Positions 60,262 through 64,000 of a stretch of DNA of 64,000 nt are shown here, piece by piece. How positions within the stretch are numbered: the first letter of the stretch is position 1; every line of letters starts with the position of its first letter. The notes under the pieces were generated by a model that ran no database searches, was not told where the DNA came from, and saw only the letters and a program-made list of their open reading frames with translations. The position numbers and the translations under genes are program-made. Source of the stretch: Actinomyces lilanjuaniae (GTDB taxonomy: Bacteria; Actinomycetota; Actinomycetes; Actinomycetales; Actinomycetaceae); assembly GCF_003606385.1 (NCBI RefSeq), contig NZ_CP032514.1:2480001-2544000 (forward strand), written 5' to 3'.

Positions 60262-61263
60262 CTACCGGCCGTCCAGGAGGGCCAGGCAGCGGCGCACCTC
60301 CGCCAGGGGCAGCTGCCCGGGGGCGGAGGGCTCCGCCCGCCCCTCCTCGTCGGGGACGACGGCGAAGGTCAGGGCGGAGCCGAACACGGCCGCCACCCGG
60401 GTCACCGCACCGAGCGCTCCCATAGACATGGCTGCCACAGGCACGGGCAGGCGGGCACGCGCCGTCACGGTCAGCAGGCGGGCCACGTCAACGGCGTCGG
60501 TGGGCCACACCGCCACCTTGGCCAGGTCCGCCCCCTGAGCCACCATGCGCTCCAAGACGTTCTCCAGGACCGCCTCCCCAGGGGTAGCGGCGACGTCGTG
60601 GAAGGAGGCAACGACGTCAATCCCCGCCGCATGCGCCGCCCGCGCCACACGCTCCAGGCAGCCGCGCTCCAGCTCGACGTCAACCGCCACCGGGCGCAGG
60701 GGACCAGGCAGCCCAGCGGCTCCCTCCACAGCCGCCAGGAGCAGGGCCTCGTAGAAGGCGTCATCGACGTTGGCCTGGCCGCCCTCCGCCGCAGTACGGC
60801 ACGTTAGCAGCACAGGAACACCGGCACCCCCCCGCCTACCAGGAGATCCAGGGGACCCGGGAAGTACAGCTCCCACGGCCTCGACCGCCTCCAGCACCGC
60901 CTGGGCGACCCTGGCAGCCTGAGCGGACTCAACCTCCTGCGCGCGCCCACCTGCCCGGCTGGCCCCACAGCCCTGCGCGGCTCCGGCCACCTGATCACGC
61001 ACTGGCTCCAGCAGGTCTACCCGCAGCTCCAGCACGTCCGCCCCCGCCGCCACCGCGCGGGCAGCCTGCTGGCGGGTACGGGCCAGCGTCGGCCCCGTCA
61101 GGGACACGGCAACCGCCGGGCCGCCCTGACCGATCACCGTGGTGCCCCAGTCCAGGACCCGTGGCAGCGGCCTGTCCGGTACCGGGCCTGCTGGCGCACC
61201 AGCGCTGTCGGCGCTGCCCAGGCCTGCGGAGCCTACCCCGCCGTCGACACCTGCCTGGCTCAC
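60262..61263 (-). CDS. aroD: Type I 3-dehydroquinate dehydratase with an internal insertion
   Basis: 333 residues, longer than the usual 230-260. Type I signature: DVLELRVDLLEP, VLLTCRT, VDVELERG, SFHDVAATP (H222), Schiff-base AKVAVWP (K249) and MSMGALGAVTRVAAVFGSAL. It converts 3-dehydroquinate to 3-dehydroshikimate in aromatic amino-acid synthesis. Extra length comes from a 45-residue N-terminal extension and a low-complexity insertion near 90-147 (for example GAAQGCGASRAGGRAQEVES). The GTG at 61263 overlaps the ppx stop by 4 bp. Confidence 0.88.
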   Translation of the reverse strand: MSQAGVDGGVGSAGLGSADSAGAPAGPVPDRPLPRVLDWGTTVIGQGGPAVAVSLTGPTLARTRQQAARAVAAGADVLELRVDLLEPVRDQVAGAAQGCGASRAGGRAQEVESAQAARVAQAVLEAVEAVGAVLPGSPGSPGRRGGAGVPVLLTCRTAAEGGQANVDDAFYEALLLAAVEGAAGLPGPLRPVAVDVELERGCLERVARAAHAAGIDVVASFHDVAATPGEAVLENVLERMVAQGADLAKVAVWPTDAVDVARLLTVTARARLPVPVAAMSMGALGAVTRVAAVFGSALTFAVVPDEEGRAEPSAPGQLPLAEVRRCLALLDGR

Positions 61264-62339
61264 GGCTGCTCCTCCAGGGAGCCTGGCTCCCTGCACCCCG
61301 ACGCCGTGCACTCCCGGGACGGGGCAGCGGGAGGTACCAGGGACAGGGCGATACCGTCAAGGATGTCGTGGAGGCTGGTGGTCACCGTCTCCAGGGGCCG
61401 CCCAGCCGCCGTCGTCTCCTGCGTGACCCTGCCGACCACTTCCGCCCACACCAGCGCCCCCGCGGCGATCACGTCGCGGCGGCCCGGCGCCAGGTAGCCC
61501 CACGTCTGCCGCTCCTGCGGGGTGGAGGCCATGATCGCCTCGCAGGAGGCCAGCACGGCCTCCACACCCAGCTCGGCTCCGTCGATCGCGGCGGGGTCAA
61601 AGTGTTCCAGGCCCAGGGCGTGGGCCGTCACCGTGGCCACGGTGCCCGCCAGGCCCACCAGACGTGCAGGGGCGGCGAGGTCAACCACCTCTGCGGCCTG
61701 GTCCAGCAGCGCACGCACCTCGCCACGGGCGCAAGCCAGGGCCTGGGGGCCAGTCCCTCCGGCAAGGAAGCGCTCGGTGACACGCACGCTGCCGGTGTCC
61801 AGGCTGACTGCGCTGCGCGGCTCCCGGTCCCCCAGGACCAGCTCGGTGGAGCCGCCGCCCAGGTCCACCACGAGCCGCTCGGTAGCCCCAGCACCAGCGT
61901 CGGCACCAGTGTCGGCACTGTCAGGACCGCCAGCCCCCCCGTCTCCCAGGAGGGAGCCGACAAAGGACAGCCGGGCCTCCTCCTGACCGCTGACCACCTG
62001 GGGTTCCACCCCCACCAGGTGGGCCACCCCGGCAGTGAAGTCGTCGCGGTTGCCCGCGTCACGGGTCGCGGAGGTCGCCACGAACCGCCGGGCACCCGGC
62101 CCCTCAGGGACCCCCAGCTCGCGACAGTCCTCGGCGTAGTCGGCCACAGCAGCCAGGGTCCGCTCCAGGGCCTGCGGGTCCAGGCGGCCGGTACGGTCCA
62201 CGCCCTGACCCAGACGGACGATCTGGCTGCGCCTGCGCAACGGCTCCAGGCGCACCCGGCCAAGGTCGTCACGCCAGGCCTGGGCGACAAGCAGGCGAAT
62301 GGTGTTGGTACCGCAGTCAATAGCGGCGACTCGGGTCAT
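61260..62339 (-). CDS. ppx: Ppx/GppA exopolyphosphatase
   Basis: 359 residues. ASKHA-fold phosphatase: phosphate-1 motif VAAIDCGTNTIRLLVA, middle VATSATRDAGNRDDFTAGVA, phosphate-2 motif LVVDLGGGSTELVLGDRE, and LVGLAGTVATVTAHALGL. It degrades polyphosphate or hydrolyses pppGpp. A Gly/Ala/Asp-rich loop (DGGAGGPDSADTGADAGAGA) is inserted before the second motif. Between the DUF501 gene and aroD in the usual actinobacterial order, and overlapping aroD. Confidence 0.93.
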   Translation of the reverse strand: MTRVAAIDCGTNTIRLLVAQAWRDDLGRVRLEPLRRRSQIVRLGQGVDRTGRLDPQALERTLAAVADYAEDCRELGVPEGPGARRFVATSATRDAGNRDDFTAGVAHLVGVEPQVVSGQEEARLSFVGSLLGDGGAGGPDSADTGADAGAGATERLVVDLGGGSTELVLGDREPRSAVSLDTGSVRVTERFLAGGTGPQALACARGEVRALLDQAAEVVDLAAPARLVGLAGTVATVTAHALGLEHFDPAAIDGAELGVEAVLASCEAIMASTPQERQTWGYLAPGRRDVIAAGALVWAEVVGRVTQETTAAGRPLETVTTSLHDILDGIALSLVPPAAPSRECTASGCREPGSLEEQP

Positions 62340-62441
62340 CGGTGGTCTCTCTACATCGATGGAAGCATCAGTGGCGCCAGCGGCGGTGAGGCTAGCGGCG
62401 GAGCCAGCAACGGAGGCAGTGACGTCGGTAGCAGGGGGTGG

Positions 62442-62957
62442 TCAGCACGCACAGGAGGAAGGATCCCACAGAGCACGCTCCCGCAAGAGGTCCAGCACCC
62501 GGTCCCCGACCGGGTTGAGTCCCGGCCCCACTGCCAGGGAGTGGGCCACCAGGGCGTGGAGGCACTTGACCCGGGTGGGCATGCCGCCCGCGGAGACGCC
62601 GTCGATCTGCGCCACCTGTCCCAGCTCGCGGCGGCGGGCCAGGTAGTCCTCGTGGGCACGAGCGTAGGCAGCGGCCAGCGTCGTGTCCCGCCCCAGCTCG
62701 TCATTGAGCTCCTCCATGAGGTGCTCGGCCTCCAGGGTGGAGCATCCCCTGACTGCCGCCGGATGGGTGAGGTAGTAGGTAGTGGGGAAGGGAGTTCCGT
62801 CCTCCAGGCGGGGGAGGGTACGGACCACTGTGGGCCGCCCGCACACGCAGCGCGCCGCAATACCAGCCACCCCTCGAGGCGCCCGCCCCAGCTGGTCCGC
62901 CAGCACCTCCAGGTCGGCCCGGTCCACAGAAGAGGCCGACTGAGCCTGTCTCCTCAC
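62442..62957 (-). CDS. DUF501 family protein
   Basis: 171 residues. DUF501 blocks: LADQLGRAPRGVAGIAARCV then CGRPTVVRTLPRLEDGTPFP, TTYYLTHPAAVRGCSTLEAE, and the C-terminal GVSAGGMPTRVKCLHALVAH. The conserved His and Cys residues hint at metal binding. Function unknown, but the gene is conserved with eno, the FtsB-like gene and ppx in actinobacteria. The ATG overlaps the FtsB-like gene's stop by 4 bp. Confidence 0.9.
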   Translation of the reverse strand: MRRQAQSASSVDRADLEVLADQLGRAPRGVAGIAARCVCGRPTVVRTLPRLEDGTPFPTTYYLTHPAAVRGCSTLEAEHLMEELNDELGRDTTLAAAYARAHEDYLARRRELGQVAQIDGVSAGGMPTRVKCLHALVAHSLAVGPGLNPVGDRVLDLLRERALWDPSSCAC

Positions 62958-63511
62958 CCGTCCTGCTCCTCACTGCGCTCCTCGCCGTGGCCAGCAGCGC
63001 GGGCGGAGTCCTGGAGGGTCGTGTACCAGGGCAGGTCCTGGTCCTCCCGGCCCCCGCCGACCTCCCCCTGGGCGCCGTCCTCGAACTGTTCCGCCCCGAC
63101 GACCACGTAAGAGGTCTCCCCCGGCATGACGTAGCCCAGGCGCTCACGGACCTGAGCCCGCACGTAGTCCTCGTCCTCCCACAGCTCGAGCTCCTCCTCC
63201 AATGCGGTGGAGGTGGCCCGGGCCTCCTCGATCTGGTCCACCACGGCGTCGTACTGAGCCTGCTGGGAGAGGTAGGCCCGCAAAGAGGTGAAGACGACAG
63301 CAAAGGCGATGAGACAGACCAGGACCAGGGTGACCACCCGTGGCGGCACTCCCCGCTCAACCACTGCCGCACCGTCGTCGTAGTGTCCTCGCGCCGCCTC
63401 CACAGGGGACGACGAGGCGTGCTCCGACGCGCTCGTCCCGGGATGGCCTCCCGAGCCACGGCGGCTCCGGAAGCGGGTAGACACAGGTCGTCTGGGCACC
63501 ATGGCAGGCAT
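62954..63511 (-). CDS. FtsB/DivIC-type septum formation initiator
   Basis: 185 residues. A disordered cytoplasmic N-terminus of about 55 residues, a single membrane helix (VVTLVLVCLIAFAVVFTSLR), a short coiled coil (QAQYDAVVDQIEEARATSTA, LEEELELWEDEDYVRAQVRE) and the conserved RLGYVMPGETSYVVVG. FtsB/DivIC proteins bridge FtsL and FtsQ in the divisome. It follows eno, as usual in this phylum, and is coupled to the DUF501 gene. Confidence 0.88.
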   Translation of the reverse strand: MPAMVPRRPVSTRFRSRRGSGGHPGTSASEHASSSPVEAARGHYDDGAAVVERGVPPRVVTLVLVCLIAFAVVFTSLRAYLSQQAQYDAVVDQIEEARATSTALEEELELWEDEDYVRAQVRERLGYVMPGETSYVVVGAEQFEDGAQGEVGGGREDQDLPWYTTLQDSARAAGHGEERSEEQDG

Positions 63512-63653
63512 GGTGCCCCAGCACGCCCCTGGTCACGAGAACCCGCCGTGGTGCGTCGCTCACCTGCCAGGCGTGCCAGGCAGGCCGCAGAACTGAGAAA
63601 CCCGCACCCCAGGAGGCGTTGCGGGGTGTCACGAACTGCACCGACTCCTCATA

Positions 63654-63715
63654 AACGTACCGAGTCCTCATAGTGGACCGGCATGCCTGTCGTCCTATGA
63701 GGACTCGGTACGTTC
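63654..63715 (-). terminator. eno terminator hairpin
   Basis: Perfect 20-bp arms AACGTACCGAGTCCTCATAG (63654-63673) and its complement (63696-63715) with a 22-nt loop, 18 bp past the eno stop. A partial copy of the left arm (GACTCCTCATAAACGTA) precedes it at about 63643. Confidence 0.75.
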
Positions 63716-63733
63716 TGCGCAGGGAGCAGCGGC

Positions 63734-64000
<267 letters not shown>

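Noticed and set aside
61161..63110. A long plus-strand open frame (about 650 codons)
   Set aside because: It is antisense to aroD, ppx, DUF501 and part of the FtsB-like gene, which all have clear family signatures; long antisense frames are expected at this GC content.

Overview
This window is about 64 kb of high-GC DNA with dense, often overlapping genes, frequent GTG starts and GGAG-type ribosome binding sites. The gene set points to an actinobacterium, most likely Actinomycetaceae (Actinomyces-like): meso-diaminopimelate dehydrogenase, the actinobacterial order eno / FtsB-like / DUF501 / ppx / aroD, pth next to a CTC-type L25 gene, xseA-xseB beside ispH, a Septum_form-type lipoprotein and a DUF2599-like protein. 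The lineage is inferred from gene content; no rRNA or tRNA gene was found.

Layout. 1-6.4 kb is accessory: a PEP-synthase-like remnant, a VapBC pair with a duplicated vapB fragment, an MdaB-type quinone reductase, an NAD(P)-binding reductase, ddh and a second VapBC-like pair. 6.4-13.3 kb has an MFS transporter, an AAA ATPase behind paired operator-like repeats, an HxlR regulator divergent from an oxidoreductase/hydrolase pair, a GNAT enzyme and a DUF4256 protein. 13.4-15.7 kb has an antitoxin with only a stub of its toxin, then an ApeA-like HEPN protein (likely anti-phage). 15.7-28.2 kb is mostly core genes (ychF, rmuC, amino-acid permease, ispH, xseAB, a PfkB kinase, uppS, hemolysin III family, greA), plus an Mrr-type endonuclease. 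28.3-37.8 kb has msrA, an AbiEi-like gene flanked by 76-bp direct repeats, an ABC-class ATPase, the lysG/lysE pair, an FMN reductase and ilvA. 38.1-46.6 kb has two ABC importers: a glycine-betaine system (ATPase, permease, binding protein) and an oligopeptide/metallophore-type system with its two permeases fused, downstream of a Zur-box-like palindrome. 46.9-64 kb has ilvD, FKBP, a Bax-inhibitor-1 family protein, an ABC exporter plus two-component system, a pair of tandem paralogs, a DUF2599-like protein, pth, rplY, aroD, ppx, DUF501, an FtsB-like gene and the 3' end of eno.

Sequence quality matters here. ilvD, rmuC, the permease, the PfkB kinase, the hemolysin III gene, one antitoxin and the PEP-synthase remnant all carry frameshifts. 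In each case examined, the frame is restored by adding one G or C to a short G/C run. ilvD alone needs about eight such repairs. Systematic homopolymer under-calling explains this better than gene decay, so most 'pseudogene' labels below should be read as 'frameshifted in this sequence'.

Other notable items are a family of roughly 60-bp palindromes at gene 3' ends (7.7, 29.1, 30.3 and 51.7 kb), a 27-bp in-frame tandem repeat inside an ABC ATPase, and a recent tandem duplication at 56.7-57.6 kb. No CRISPR array, transposase, prophage or rRNA/tRNA gene was recognised.
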